A stretch of 64,000 nt of DNA. Origin: Halioglobus japonicus (GTDB lineage Bacteria > Pseudomonadota > Gammaproteobacteria > Pseudomonadales > Halieaceae). The stretch lies in contig NZ_CP019450.1 in NCBI RefSeq assembly GCF_001983995.1, positions 496,001 to 560,000 on the forward strand, in the 5' to 3' direction. A model generated the notes under the pieces. The model saw nothing but the letters and a program-made list of their open reading frames with translations, ran no database searches and was not told where the DNA came from. A program made the translations under genes and the position numbers. Shown here piece after piece: positions 37,886 through 46,915 of this stretch (the stretch's first letter is position 1; each line of letters opens with the position of its first letter).

Positions 37886-39235
37886 TTGCTAGAGACGCTC
37901 AATACCTGGTCGGCCAATTTCGCCAACGCAGTGTGGGGTACGCCCACGGTCATCCTGCTGCTGGGCGGCGGTCTGTTTTTCGCTATTTATTCGGGCTTCA
38001 GACCCTACCGCCACTTCGGCCATGCCATCGGTATCATGCTGGGCAAGCACGAAACGCCGGACAGCCCTGGCGAGCTCAGCCACCGCCAGGCCCTCGCGGC
38101 CGCCCTGGCCGCCACCATGGGCCTGGGCAACATCTCGGGCGTGGCCCTGGCGATCGTAGCCGGCGGCCCCGGCGCCGTATTCTGGATGTGGATGTCAGCC
38201 CTGGTGGGCGTGGCCACCAAATTCTTCACCTGCACTCTGGGCGTGATGTACCGGGGCGAGGACAGCCTGGGTAATCTGCAGGGCGGTCCGCAATATGTCA
38301 TTCGCGAAGCCATGCCAAAGGCGTTTTTTCCGCTGGCCATTCTGTTTTCGGTCATGGGCCTGATCGGCACTCTGCCCATGTTCCAGGCCAACCAGCTGAC
38401 AGCCCTGATCAAGCAGAATATCGAGATTAGCGGCGACCCGATGGCGGTTAATCTGGGTATTGGCATCACCATGGCGGTGATTGTCGGCATCGTGGTTTTT
38501 GGCGGGCTGCAACGTGTCGCAAAGGTGGCAGTGGCGTTACTGCCGCTCATGGTGTTGACCTACCTGAGCATGACCGCCTACATGATTCTGACCAACCTGC
38601 CCGAGGTCCCAGCCATACTCGGCCTAATTGTGACCGAAGCCTTTAACCCTCAGGCGGTTGGCGGAGGTTTTCTCGGGGTGGTGTTAATCGGCGTGAGCCG
38701 CGGCGTGTTTTCCAATGAGGCGGGCCTTGGCACGGAGGTCATGGCCCACGGTGCTGCGCGCACCAATGAACCCGTTCGCGAAGGCCTGGTTGCCATGCTG
38801 GGGCCGGTGGCAGACACGTTGATTGTCTGCACGTGCACGGCCATCGTGATTCTGCTGGCAGGCAACTGGCAGAACCCCGGGGACTTGTCAGGCGTCACCC
38901 TTACGGCCAATGCCTTTGCCACACAGCTGGGCACGCCGGGTATGCTGGCCTTGACTCTGGTGACACTGATACTCAGCAGCACCACCATGTTTGCCTGCTG
39001 GTATTACGGTGCGAAATGCTTTGGGTTTCTGGCGGGGGCTCACGTCCAGCATCACTACCGCTGGTTCTTTCTGGCGACCATTGTGTTCGGCGCCGCCGTC
39101 AGCATTGATGTGGTGTTCAACCTGATTTCAGGGTCCTACGCGATTATGGCCATACCCACCATGGTATCGACCCTTTACCTGGCCCCGAAAGTGAAAGCGG
39201 CGGCGGCAGATTACTTCCATCGCCACCCCTATTAA
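37886..39235 (+). CDS. AGCS family sodium:alanine/amino-acid symporter
   Basis: A 449-residue inner-membrane amino-acid carrier with 11 or so membrane segments. The AGCS signature region GLGNISGVALAIVAGGPGAVFWMW lies near residue 75, and the later GVSRGVFSNEAGLGTEVMAHGAA segment near 285 is also diagnostic. The start is probably the TTG at 37886. Sodium-coupled uptake of alanine or glycine is the family function. It converges with leuA (five bases between stops). Confidence 0.88.
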   Translation: MLETLNTWSANFANAVWGTPTVILLLGGGLFFAIYSGFRPYRHFGHAIGIMLGKHETPDSPGELSHRQALAAALAATMGLGNISGVALAIVAGGPGAVFWMWMSALVGVATKFFTCTLGVMYRGEDSLGNLQGGPQYVIREAMPKAFFPLAILFSVMGLIGTLPMFQANQLTALIKQNIEISGDPMAVNLGIGITMAVIVGIVVFGGLQRVAKVAVALLPLMVLTYLSMTAYMILTNLPEVPAILGLIVTEAFNPQAVGGGFLGVVLIGVSRGVFSNEAGLGTEVMAHGAARTNEPVREGLVAMLGPVADTLIVCTCTAIVILLAGNWQNPGDLSGVTLTANAFATQLGTPGMLALTLVTLILSSTTMFACWYYGAKCFGFLAGAHVQHHYRWFFLATIVFGAAVSIDVVFNLISGSYAIMAIPTMVSTLYLAPKVKAAAADYFHRHPY

Positions 39236-39240
39236 ACACC

Positions 39241-40914
39241 TCAGGCAGCTGCTTCGGCGTCGCGCTCGGCGGACTTGTTGATGGCGCGCAGAATGCCGTC
39301 CAGAGAGGCCTGCACAATATCGTGGCTGCGGCCCACACCGCAGTAGCGCTCACCTTCGATGTTGAGCTGGATGTAGCACACCGCCTCGGCATCTGCACTC
39401 TGGCTGAGAGCGTGCTCGGAATACTCCACCAGCACTATCTGCTTGCCGGTAAATGTTTCCATGGCGTCGACAAATGACGCCACCACACCGTTGCCTGTAC
39501 CGGTAATGGTTTCCTGGGCACCACCGCGGCTGAGTTCGGCCTGCAGTTTGTCGACCTGGTCTTCGCGGCTCACATTGTAGTTGCCCAACTGCCAACGGCC
39601 TTCGCCATTGAGATAAGTCTTCTGGAACAGATCGAAGATCGCCTCGGAACCCACTTCGGACTCTGACGCCTCGGCATGGGCCTGGACAGTACCGGAGAAG
39701 TCCACGGACAACCAACGCGGTAACTCGTAACCGTAGTCCCGCTGCAGCACATAGGCGATACCGCCTTTACCCGACTGGCTGTTGATACGAATGACTTCCT
39801 GGTAGGAGCGGCCAATGTCCGCCGGATCAATTGGCAAATAAGCCACCTCCCAGTGATCGCGACCGTCCTGCTGGGCGAGACATTTCTTGATCGCATCCTG
39901 GTGGCTTCCAGAGAACGCAGTGAACACGAGCTCGCCTGCCCACGGGTGGCGTGGGTGTACCGGCAACTGGGTGCACTCTTTCACGGTCTGAATAATTTCA
40001 TCCATGTTGGCCAGATTCAGTTTCGGATCGACGCCCTGGCTGTACAGGTTCATGGCCATGGTGACCACGTCCATATTGCCGGTGCGCTCGCCATTACCCA
40101 TGAGGGTGCCCTCGACACGGTCGGCACCCGCCATTACACCGAGCTCGGCAGCAGCGACGCCACAGCCGCGATCGTTGTGGGTATGCAGCGAAATCAGCAG
40201 GCTGTCGCGGCGCGCAACATTGTCACAGAACCACTCGATCTGGTCGGCATAGACATTGGGTGTACTCATCTCCACGGTGGCCGGGAGATTAATAATGATC
40301 GGCTTCTCCGGCGTGGGCTGCCACACCTCGGTAACGGCGTTGCAGACCTCTACCGCAAAATCAATCTCTGTGCCGGTGAAGCTCTCCGGCGAGTACTCAA
40401 ACACCCACTCTGTTTCAGGGTGCTTGTCCGCACAGGCCTGCACCAGTTTCGCGCCATTAACGGCAATGTCGATAATGCCCTGGCGATCGAGGCCAAACAC
40501 CTGTTCGCGCTGTACCGTAGAGGTGGAGTTATACACATGCACTACGGCGCGACGCGCGCCCTTAAGCGCTTCAAAGGTTTTCTCGATCAGCTCCTGGCGG
40601 GCCTGTACCAATACCTGGATGGTCACATCCTCGGGAATACGATTGTTGTCGATGAGCTCGCGCACAAAGTCATAATCGTGACTGGAGGCCGAGGGGAATC
40701 CCACTTCAATTTCCTTGAAGCCCACCTTTACCAGTTGATCCCAGAGCCGGGATTTCTGGCGCGCCGTCATGGGCTCGATCAACGCCTGGTTACCGTCGCG
40801 CAAGTCCACGCTACACCATAGCGGAGCCGCCTCAATCACCTGGTCTGGCCAACGCCGATCGGGCTTGGCAATCGGTTGAAACGGCTTGTACTTGCTGTGA
40901 TCGAAACTGCTCAT
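39241..40914 (-). CDS. leuA: 2-isopropylmalate synthase
   Basis: Committed step of leucine synthesis, condensing acetyl-CoA and 2-oxoisovalerate. This is the long LeuA type of about 557 residues. It has an HMGL-like barrel (WCSVDLRDGNQAL metal site, SLHTHNDRGCGVAAAELG with the HxH pair) and a C-terminal LeuA dimer/allosteric domain where leucine binds. ATG at 40914 follows AGGTGA. The 245-base region to lrp contains a strong hairpin and divergent promoters, and the neighbouring Lrp-type regulator is a natural candidate for leucine control. Confidence 0.95.
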   Translation of the reverse strand: MSSFDHSKYKPFQPIAKPDRRWPDQVIEAAPLWCSVDLRDGNQALIEPMTARQKSRLWDQLVKVGFKEIEVGFPSASSHDYDFVRELIDNNRIPEDVTIQVLVQARQELIEKTFEALKGARRAVVHVYNSTSTVQREQVFGLDRQGIIDIAVNGAKLVQACADKHPETEWVFEYSPESFTGTEIDFAVEVCNAVTEVWQPTPEKPIIINLPATVEMSTPNVYADQIEWFCDNVARRDSLLISLHTHNDRGCGVAAAELGVMAGADRVEGTLMGNGERTGNMDVVTMAMNLYSQGVDPKLNLANMDEIIQTVKECTQLPVHPRHPWAGELVFTAFSGSHQDAIKKCLAQQDGRDHWEVAYLPIDPADIGRSYQEVIRINSQSGKGGIAYVLQRDYGYELPRWLSVDFSGTVQAHAEASESEVGSEAIFDLFQKTYLNGEGRWQLGNYNVSREDQVDKLQAELSRGGAQETITGTGNGVVASFVDAMETFTGKQIVLVEYSEHALSQSADAEAVCYIQLNIEGERYCGVGRSHDIVQASLDGILRAINKSAERDAEAAA

Positions 40915-41007
40915 GGGGTTCACCTGTTATCAATAAAGTGGCTGCACCTGCGGCGCGGGCTCTCGTGAAGCGTTGCGCACGGCCCGCCCCAGGGTAAGGG
41001 GCGCGCC

Positions 41008-41030
41008 GCTGACACAGGTGATGTGTCAGC
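41008..41030 (-). promoter_or_regulatory. Hairpin in the leuA upstream leader
   Basis: GCTGACACA and TGTGTCAGC form a perfect nine-base stem with a five-base loop, 94 bases upstream of the leuA start. GC-rich sequence with further pairing potential (GGGGCGCGCC) follows toward the gene. It may be part of an attenuator or leader RNA, but no leucine-rich leader peptide is visible. Confidence 0.4.
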
Positions 41031-41073
41031 CAGGCGCAAAGTATAGTAGTTCGCGAGGGGTGATTGATTGCCA

Positions 41074-41154
41074 ATAACGCGCTGTTATGGTCATATAACG
41101 CAATTATTCTCTACTATTTACCCCATAAGTAGAGACAAATGCCACGTTAACGTG
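41074..41154. promoter_or_regulatory. Divergent lrp/leuA control region with palindromes
   Basis: Three symmetric elements are packed into 80 bases ahead of the Lrp-type gene: ATAAC-GCGCT-GTTAT (41074-41088, with another ATAAC at 41095), TCTCTACT and AGTAGAGA separated by 12 bases (41108-41135), and the perfect palindrome CACGTTAACGTG (41143-41154). Multiple spaced symmetric sites fit an Lrp/AsnC autoregulator that wraps DNA. Confidence 0.5.
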
Positions 41155-41189
41155 ACATTGTGACTTATTACCATCACGGAGCCCACGCT

Positions 41190-41684
41190 GTGAAACTCGA
41201 CCGCACCGACCGCAAGATTCTCGATGCCATGCAGCGCAATGGCCGCATCACCAACCTCGAGCTCGCAGACCTCGTGAATCTCTCCCCCACCCCCTGTTCG
41301 CGCCGGGTAAAGCGGCTCGAGGAGTCAGGCCTGATCGAGCGGCACGTCAGCCTGCTCAACCAATCCATGCTCGGGCTGAAACTCACCGCCTATATCGGCA
41401 TCAGCATGGACCGCCACACCCCGGACCGGTTCGAAGCATTTGAAGCGCAGGTGGCCGAATACCCGGAGGTCATGGAATGCTCCGTGGTTACAGGGCAGTC
41501 CTCGGACTACCTACTCCGGGCCGTCGTGCCCGACATGGAGTATTACGAGAAATTCCTCCTCGGCCGGCTCACCCGCATACCCGGTGTCACCGGGGTACAC
41601 TCCAGCTTCGAGTTGCGCAAAGTCGTCAGGCGCACCGAGTTGCCGCTGGAGCACATCGACGACGAGACCGAGTTCAAGCGTTAA
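41190..41684 (+). CDS. Lrp/AsnC family transcriptional regulator
   Basis: A 164-residue regulator with an N-terminal helix-turn-helix (LDRTDRKILDAMQRNGRITN then LVNLSPTPCSRRVKRLEESG) and a C-terminal RAM ligand-binding domain (PEVMECSVVTGQSSDYLLRA, VHSSFELRKVV). The GTG at 41190 starts the family-typical KLDRTDRKIL sequence. It is divergent from leuA and its upstream region carries several palindromes. Candidate targets are its own gene and leuA. The true effector is unknown. Confidence 0.9.
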   Translation: MKLDRTDRKILDAMQRNGRITNLELADLVNLSPTPCSRRVKRLEESGLIERHVSLLNQSMLGLKLTAYIGISMDRHTPDRFEAFEAQVAEYPEVMECSVVTGQSSDYLLRAVVPDMEYYEKFLLGRLTRIPGVTGVHSSFELRKVVRRTELPLEHIDDETEFKR

Positions 41685-41782
41685 AACAGGGCAGTGAAGC
41701 TGGCCCCACCGGGCCTTGTGGCGCCCTTGCGCGCCGCGCAACATGTTCGCCTGAATAATTGCTCAATGAGGAACCCCAGGGC

Positions 41783-42559
41783 ATGGAAACACAAGGTAAA
41801 GTCGCCATTGTCACCGGTGGTGCCAGTGGCATGGGCCAGATTTTCGCCCGCCGCCTGGCTGCAGGTGGCGCCAAGGTCGCGATCTTCGACGTCAACCAGG
41901 CCGGGCTCGATGCCACCGCCGCTGAATCGGATAATCTGACCGCGTTCCACTGCGATATCTCCAGTCTGGAAGATGTGGAGACCAAGGTCGGCCAGGTCGC
42001 CGAACAACTGGGACCTGTCGATATTCTGGTTCATGCGGCAGCGTTGATGCCGGCCCACCTGCTGTCTGAGCACACCCACCCGGACATGGAGCGCCTGTTC
42101 CGTATCAACTATTTTGGCACCACCTATATGAACCGGGCAGTACTGCCCTCAATGACCGAACGCGGTACCGGTCGCATTCTGAACTTTGGCTCCATCGCCG
42201 GCATTGCCCTGGTACCGAAAATGGGCGCCTACTGCGCCACCAAGGCCGCCGTGAACGCCTATACCGAAGTGCTGCAGAACGAGATTCGCAACACTGGGGT
42301 GCGCGCTCACCTCATCTGCCCTCCCGCGGTAAATACTCCGCTGGTAGATCAGACCATCGATACCGACTCCCCCGGGAGCATTATCGAATCCAAGGAAAAA
42401 GGCCGCCTTGCTGATCCGGAGAAGATTGTCGACGCGATCTTCAAGGGTGTGGCCAAGGACAAGGACATCATCTATCCCAGCGAGGCCAAGTTCCTCTACT
42501 ACTGGCGCGCCCTGGCGCCCAAACTGTGGTGGAAGACGGTGATGAACTTCGAAAAGTAG
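41783..42559 (+). CDS. Short-chain dehydrogenase/reductase
   Basis: A 258-residue classical SDR. NAD(P)-binding motif VTGGASGMGQIFA (residues 11-23), catalytic Ser in LNFGSIAGIA, catalytic Tyr and Lys in GAYCATKAAVN. The acid after strand two (FDVNQ) suggests NAD preference. ATG at 41783 is the start. The C-terminal region is extended and hydrophobic-basic (YYWRALAPKLWWKTVMNF), suggestive of a membrane-associated substrate such as a lipid or steroid. Confidence 0.85.
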   Translation: METQGKVAIVTGGASGMGQIFARRLAAGGAKVAIFDVNQAGLDATAAESDNLTAFHCDISSLEDVETKVGQVAEQLGPVDILVHAAALMPAHLLSEHTHPDMERLFRINYFGTTYMNRAVLPSMTERGTGRILNFGSIAGIALVPKMGAYCATKAAVNAYTEVLQNEIRNTGVRAHLICPPAVNTPLVDQTIDTDSPGSIIESKEKGRLADPEKIVDAIFKGVAKDKDIIYPSEAKFLYYWRALAPKLWWKTVMNFEK

Positions 42560-42599
42560 TTTTGCCAACGGGGGAGTGCTGGGCTAACCTCCCTCGCCC

Positions 42600-43787
42600 A
42601 TGAGCGCCCGACACCTAAGTACCGACTCCCCCTGGCTGCTGGGCCTGCTCGCAGCCATCGTGGCGCTGGGCCCACTCAGCGTGGATATGTACCTGCCCGC
42701 CATGCCCAGCATGATGCGCGCTCTCGGTACAGACATCAGCGCCATGCACCTGAGCATCAGCACCTATCTGGCGGGCTATGCCATTTTCCACCTGGCCTGT
42801 GGCCCTCTGGCAGACCGCTTTGGCCGCAAGCCGATTCTCACCGCCGGTACTGCTCTGTTCGTTGTCGCCTGCCTCGGTTGTGCTCAGTCAGACACCGTCG
42901 GCGAACTGCTGATCTACCGCTTTTTACAGGGCGTGGGCGCCTGTGTTGGCCCAACGCTCGCGCGCACGGTGACCCGGGACCTATTCGGACCACGCCGCGC
43001 CGCCCGGGCGCTGTCACTGATCGCCATGCTCATGGCGCTGGGCCCGGCCATCGCACCGCTACTGGGTGGCTTTCTGTTGCTGGTGCTGCCCTGGCCCATC
43101 ATTTTTATCGTTCTCGCAGCTTATGCGCTGGCCATGATTGTATTGCTGCAGACCTTCCTGCCTGAATCACTGCCAGAGCAGCAAAGCCTGCATCCGCTGA
43201 ATATTCTGGGTAACTACGGCCAGCTTTGCATGGATGTTCGCTTCATGTCTGTGGTGCTGGCCAGTGGCCTGGTGTACGCCGGCTTGATGGCCTATTTGTC
43301 GTCGTCCAGCTATGTGTACATGGAACTGCTCGGCGTGCCGGTCCAGTATTTCGGATTTATCTTCCTCACCACAGTGGTCGGCTATATGGGCGGCAGTGGC
43401 CTCAGCGCCCGCCTCGCCAGCCGCCTGGACTCACACCAGATGCTAATGCGTGGCGCCACCTTGTGCACCGCAGCCGCCGGCCTGATGTGGCTGGGTGGAA
43501 GCCTGCGTCCCGACAGCGTGGCGGTACTGATGCTACCCATGGCCATTTATGCGGTGGGCATGGGCCTGGTGTATCCCCATGCCCTCGCTATTGCCCTCGC
43601 GCCCTACCCGCACATGGCCGGCACCGCGTCGTCACTCCTGGGCTTTATCCAGATGGGGTTGTCGGGCCTGTCAGCGGCACTGGTCGGCCAGGTCCTGACC
43701 GACAGTGCCCAGCCAATGCTCATGGCCATGTTCGGCTGCACTTTTGCCTGCCTGGTACTGAGCCGGGTGGTCGCGCGCGACGCCTGA
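42600..43787 (+). CDS. Bcr/CflA family multidrug efflux MFS transporter
   Basis: A 395-residue inner-membrane proton antiporter with 12 membrane segments. Family features are the start LGPLSVDMYLPAMPSM, the loop 2-3 motif GPLADRFGRKPIL and the segment-5 motif LGPAIAPLLGG. The ATG at 42600 lies 40 bases after the SDR stop; the two genes may be co-transcribed. Likely exports drugs or small metabolites. Confidence 0.9.
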   Translation: MSARHLSTDSPWLLGLLAAIVALGPLSVDMYLPAMPSMMRALGTDISAMHLSISTYLAGYAIFHLACGPLADRFGRKPILTAGTALFVVACLGCAQSDTVGELLIYRFLQGVGACVGPTLARTVTRDLFGPRRAARALSLIAMLMALGPAIAPLLGGFLLLVLPWPIIFIVLAAYALAMIVLLQTFLPESLPEQQSLHPLNILGNYGQLCMDVRFMSVVLASGLVYAGLMAYLSSSSYVYMELLGVPVQYFGFIFLTTVVGYMGGSGLSARLASRLDSHQMLMRGATLCTAAAGLMWLGGSLRPDSVAVLMLPMAIYAVGMGLVYPHALAIALAPYPHMAGTASSLLGFIQMGLSGLSAALVGQVLTDSAQPMLMAMFGCTFACLVLSRVVARDA

Positions 43788-43839
43788 CCCTCCCAATGGG
43801 CTGTGGCATACTTTGCGCTCTGCTTTCTGGAGGTAAACC

Positions 43840-44847
43840 GTGCTCACCGCCCCCGACGTCACCCAACTGATTGGCAATACACCACTGCTGCATCTGCGCC
43901 AGGTTTCCGAACAAACCGGCTGCACCATCCTGGGCAAAGCCGAATTCCTGAATCCGGGAGGTTCGGTCAAGGACCGCACGGCCCTGGGGATTATTCGCGC
44001 CGCTGAGAAAGCTGGCGATCTCCAGCCCGGCGGACGGATTGTGGAAGGAACCGCCGGCAACACCGGTATCGGCCTGACCCTGGTGGCCAATGCGCTGGGC
44101 TATAAGAGCACGGTGGTCATGCCCATTACCCAATCCAAGGAAAAGATCGACTCCCTGGAATTGCTCGGGGCCGACCTCCACCTCGTGCCCGCCGCCTCCT
44201 ATGACGACGATAAACACTACGTGCACACCGCCGCTCGCCTGGCTGACAAGCTGGCCGGCAAGGAAGAGCACGGCGCCATCTGGGCGCGCCAGTTCGACAA
44301 CCCCGCCAATATGGCTATCCACGAAGCAACCACCGGCCAGGAGATCTGGGCCCAAACCGAGGGCAGAGTCGACGGCTTCGTGTGCAGCGTGGGCACCGGC
44401 GGCACCCTGGCAGGCGTCTCCAGCGCTTTGAAATCACACAACCCAGGGGTGGCTATCGGCATCGTCGACCCCTGCGGTGCGTCCCTGTACAACCACTTTG
44501 CCAAAGGCCGGCTGGAGAAATCCGAAGGCAACTCGATTATCGAAGGGATTGGTATCAACCACATCACCGATAACCTAGCCGCCGCCCAGGTCGACCACGC
44601 CTACCACATCAGAGATGAGGACGCCCTGCCCTACGCGTACAACCTGTTGCAGCACGAGGGATTGTGCCTGGGGGGCTCGTCGGCAATTAACATTGCCGGC
44701 GCTGTGAAGCTGGCCGAAGAGCTCGGCCCCGGCCACACTATTGTCACCATCCTGTGCGACTACGGCACGCGCTATCAGAGCAAGCTGTTTAATCCCGTGT
44801 ACCTGGAAAACAAAGGCCTGCCCGTACCAGAGTGGTTGCAGATATAA
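43840..44847 (+). CDS. Cysteine synthase A-type PLP enzyme
   Basis: A 335-residue O-acetylserine sulfhydrylase-like enzyme. GGSVKDRTALG holds the PLP Lys, EGTAGNTGIG the substrate loop, and GTGGTLAGVSSAL the phosphate-binding loop. The C-terminal CDYGTRYQSKLFNPVYLENKG extension is longer than in E. coli CysK and is typical of a second bacterial cysteine synthase type. GTG at 43840 is the start. Its natural terminator, immediately downstream, has been split by insertion of the 12-kb element. Confidence 0.88.
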   Translation: MLTAPDVTQLIGNTPLLHLRQVSEQTGCTILGKAEFLNPGGSVKDRTALGIIRAAEKAGDLQPGGRIVEGTAGNTGIGLTLVANALGYKSTVVMPITQSKEKIDSLELLGADLHLVPAASYDDDKHYVHTAARLADKLAGKEEHGAIWARQFDNPANMAIHEATTGQEIWAQTEGRVDGFVCSVGTGGTLAGVSSALKSHNPGVAIGIVDPCGASLYNHFAKGRLEKSEGNSIIEGIGINHITDNLAAAQVDHAYHIRDEDALPYAYNLLQHEGLCLGGSSAINIAGAVKLAEELGPGHTIVTILCDYGTRYQSKLFNPVYLENKGLPVPEWLQI

Positions 44848-44900
44848 CCCATGACGCCGGGTGCGGCCCCCGGCAGTAACCGCCACCCATAAAAAACCCG

Positions 44901-44934
44901 GCACTTGCCCTAGGCATTAAATATTTCTGGATAT
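44901..44934. repeat. Left target duplication and terminal inverted repeat
   Basis: GCACTTGCC (44901-44909) is the left copy of the target-site duplication. From 44910 the terminal inverted repeat begins CTAGGCATTAAATAT and runs to 44934. It matches the reverse complement of 56875-56899 at 24 of 25 positions (T at 44925, C in the right copy). AAAAAACCCG at 44891-44900 is the left half of the broken host terminator. Confidence 0.9.
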
Positions 44935-44951
44935 AACAGAAATGTGTACCT

Positions 44952-44994
44952 AAACTCACTCCTATAGGGAAGCAATCCTATCAGGAGTGAGTTT
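44952..44994 (+). promoter_or_regulatory. Hairpin covering the transposase ribosome binding site
   Basis: AAACTCACTCCTATAGG (44952-44968) pairs with 44977-44994 with one bulged base; the 3' arm contains AGGAG, the presumed ribosome binding site of the transposase, and a run of six T follows. A transcript entering from outside would fold this stem and either terminate or hide the site. A transcript starting inside the element would not contain the 5' arm. Confidence 0.6.
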
Positions 44995-44998
44995 TTTA

Positions 44999-46804
44999 AT
45001 GCCCGACCACAAATCTGATCAGAAAAGGGACAGAATCCCGCCTGAATACGATGGCATACAGGTAAACTCCTGCAAGAATCCCAGGTGCAAGAACTTTGGT
45101 GTACCAGCAGAAAACTCAAGATCTGATCCTAACTATCGCGTAAGTGGGAGCAAACGCCCGGTTCGTGAGAATTTCGAGCTAACCGGAGCGGGTTCAGCAA
45201 AGTCGGCAAGAGTCATTATCTGCAAATCCTGCAATGAATCTATTCCCCTAAAAAACAATCAGGCAATTGTCGAAACTATACATTCACTATCATGGTCGCC
45301 TGACAATCACTACTGCCCAAATATTGAGTGCAGCAACAATATCTCTAAGGTCGGCTTGAATGGCAGCACTGGTGCGTATGTAAAGCGGGGCCGTACAGAA
45401 ACAGGCTCTCAGCGATGGAAGTGCAAAGGCTGTGGCAAAACTTTCGTTGTGCAGCGAGCCCGCTACCCTGCAACTCATGGGCGGAAATCCCACAAATATG
45501 TGGAATCAATTCTCCACCTATTGAATGGTCTTGAGATTAATCGCATTCAAGAGACTACAGAATTATCCCCTCCCGTCATTTATCACAATATGGAGCGGGC
45601 GTACAAAGCCTGCCTTCGCTTTAACAGAGAACGGGAAGCCAATTTCAAGCAACGATCTGGTCGCCATGAGGAACTATTTCTTTGTACTGATCGACAAGCC
45701 TATTTGATCAACTGGGACAAGCGAAAAGACAAACGTAACATAGCATTTCGTTCAACGATTAGTGCCGACTGTAGTAGCGGTTACGTCTTCCCAATCCATC
45801 TATCCTATGACCCCCGCGCTGATCGAGACTTTATTCATATCGAGTCATGGAAGCGGGGTGATCAAGACTACACAATGGCATTGCGTAGATATTCTCAATA
45901 TTGGCTGGATGATGACTATCAATCACATGATACAAACGCTCGGTCACCTCTTGAGGCATATTCTCCGGACGCCCTGCAAAGGTTACGGGCAAGATATGAA
46001 GATGCTGACCAGAGGGACGATGTCGAACTCCCAAGTGATCAGTTGTCACTTGAGAGCATGCTGCCCCGCAAAGGCATGCAGTTCAGGGAAGACTATGTCC
46101 TGTACGCACACTTTCAGATCATTCGCTCTCTGCTGAGTGAGTCTGAAAAGGTCCACTTCTTTACTGAACAGGAGTCTGGGATACGAGCCGCCTACATGTC
46201 TTCCTTTGGCGATATGGTACGAAATGGGGACAGTGATCTCTTCTATGTGGCAATTAAAGATGGCGCCACTAGAGATGAGAGGGAAGAAGCGACACGAATT
46301 GGCCGTCGTGCAATAGAATCAGCTCAGAGGCAGCTTGGCCGAGTAACTGAGCTCGAGGCCACTTGGTATCTTGTGGAACAGACGATGAACGCCCACCTTC
46401 GAGGAGAAGGAAAGTGGAAGGATCGATGGGCGCTTTATCCAGTGCCTACCCGGGGAGAGGTGCAGAAAAGGTTTTCTCACATGACGTCAATGGAGGATGA
46501 AGACATACACGAGAAAGCTAGAGTCGCCGCGCATTGTTCGATGCTCAAGGTGGACAACTTCATGCAGTTTGCAAGAAGACGATCATCAATGCTGGAACGA
46601 CCAATTTCATCCCCAGCAGGTGCAGGTAGAAAGTGGTATGGGAAGTCTCCATATAATCCCTATCGACCAGTACAGTTGCTGGAAATTCTGCGAACCTACT
46701 TCAACTACTCCCCGATCAACAATAATAAGAAGAGGGAAACACCAGCGATGAAAATTGGATTGGCTGATGGGCCGGTTGATCTGCGCAAGATTTTATTGCC
46801 ATGA
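44999..46804 (+). CDS. Zinc-ribbon DDE-type transposase (putative)
   Basis: A 601-residue protein, first gene of the element. It has two zinc ribbons in tandem: Cys at about 25, 30, 75 and 78, then 106, 111, 142 and 145 (the second ends SQRWKCKGCGKTF, like IS1 InsA). A helix-turn-helix region (residues 160-205) follows. The catalytic part has Asp 231 in CTDRQAYLINW and Asp 257 in ISADCSSGYVF. The C-terminal YFNYSPIN...ETPAMKIGLADG block resembles the end of IS transposases. The third acidic residue is not certain; Glu in LVEQTMNAHL is a candidate. ATG at 44999 follows AGGAG; a GTG at 44987 is also in frame. I recall homologous InsA-like proteins but cannot name an IS family. Confidence 0.7.
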   Translation: MPDHKSDQKRDRIPPEYDGIQVNSCKNPRCKNFGVPAENSRSDPNYRVSGSKRPVRENFELTGAGSAKSARVIICKSCNESIPLKNNQAIVETIHSLSWSPDNHYCPNIECSNNISKVGLNGSTGAYVKRGRTETGSQRWKCKGCGKTFVVQRARYPATHGRKSHKYVESILHLLNGLEINRIQETTELSPPVIYHNMERAYKACLRFNREREANFKQRSGRHEELFLCTDRQAYLINWDKRKDKRNIAFRSTISADCSSGYVFPIHLSYDPRADRDFIHIESWKRGDQDYTMALRRYSQYWLDDDYQSHDTNARSPLEAYSPDALQRLRARYEDADQRDDVELPSDQLSLESMLPRKGMQFREDYVLYAHFQIIRSLLSESEKVHFFTEQESGIRAAYMSSFGDMVRNGDSDLFYVAIKDGATRDEREEATRIGRRAIESAQRQLGRVTELEATWYLVEQTMNAHLRGEGKWKDRWALYPVPTRGEVQKRFSHMTSMEDEDIHEKARVAAHCSMLKVDNFMQFARRRSSMLERPISSPAGAGRKWYGKSPYNPYRPVQLLEILRTYFNYSPINNNKKRETPAMKIGLADGPVDLRKILLP

Positions 46805-46830
46805 CCAACAAGAATGGGAGTATCATGTCA

Positions 46831-46915
46831 ATGTCCGCTTTCGTCCACGAAGCTGCCCTTCACATTGGAAAGGATTTTCGATGCACACTGACTCTTTCCG
46901 TATACCTAGCTTTAT
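46831..46915 (+). repeat. Long direct repeat, copy 1 (leader module)
   Basis: From about 46842 to 46915 this stretch is nearly identical to 53052-53124: GTCCAC, AAGCTGCCCTTCACATTG, AAAGGATTTTCGATGCACACTGAC and CCTAGCT occur in order in both. Here the GTCCGCTTT spacer core abuts the GTCCAC part directly; at 53 kb about 55 bases lie between them. This suggests a deletion or recombination between the two GTCC sites. Confidence 0.75.

Noticed and set aside
40832..41074. Leader peptide for leuA attenuation in the minus-strand frame upstream of leuA
   Set aside because: The frame overlaps the start of leuA, has no run of Leu codons and no ribosome binding site.
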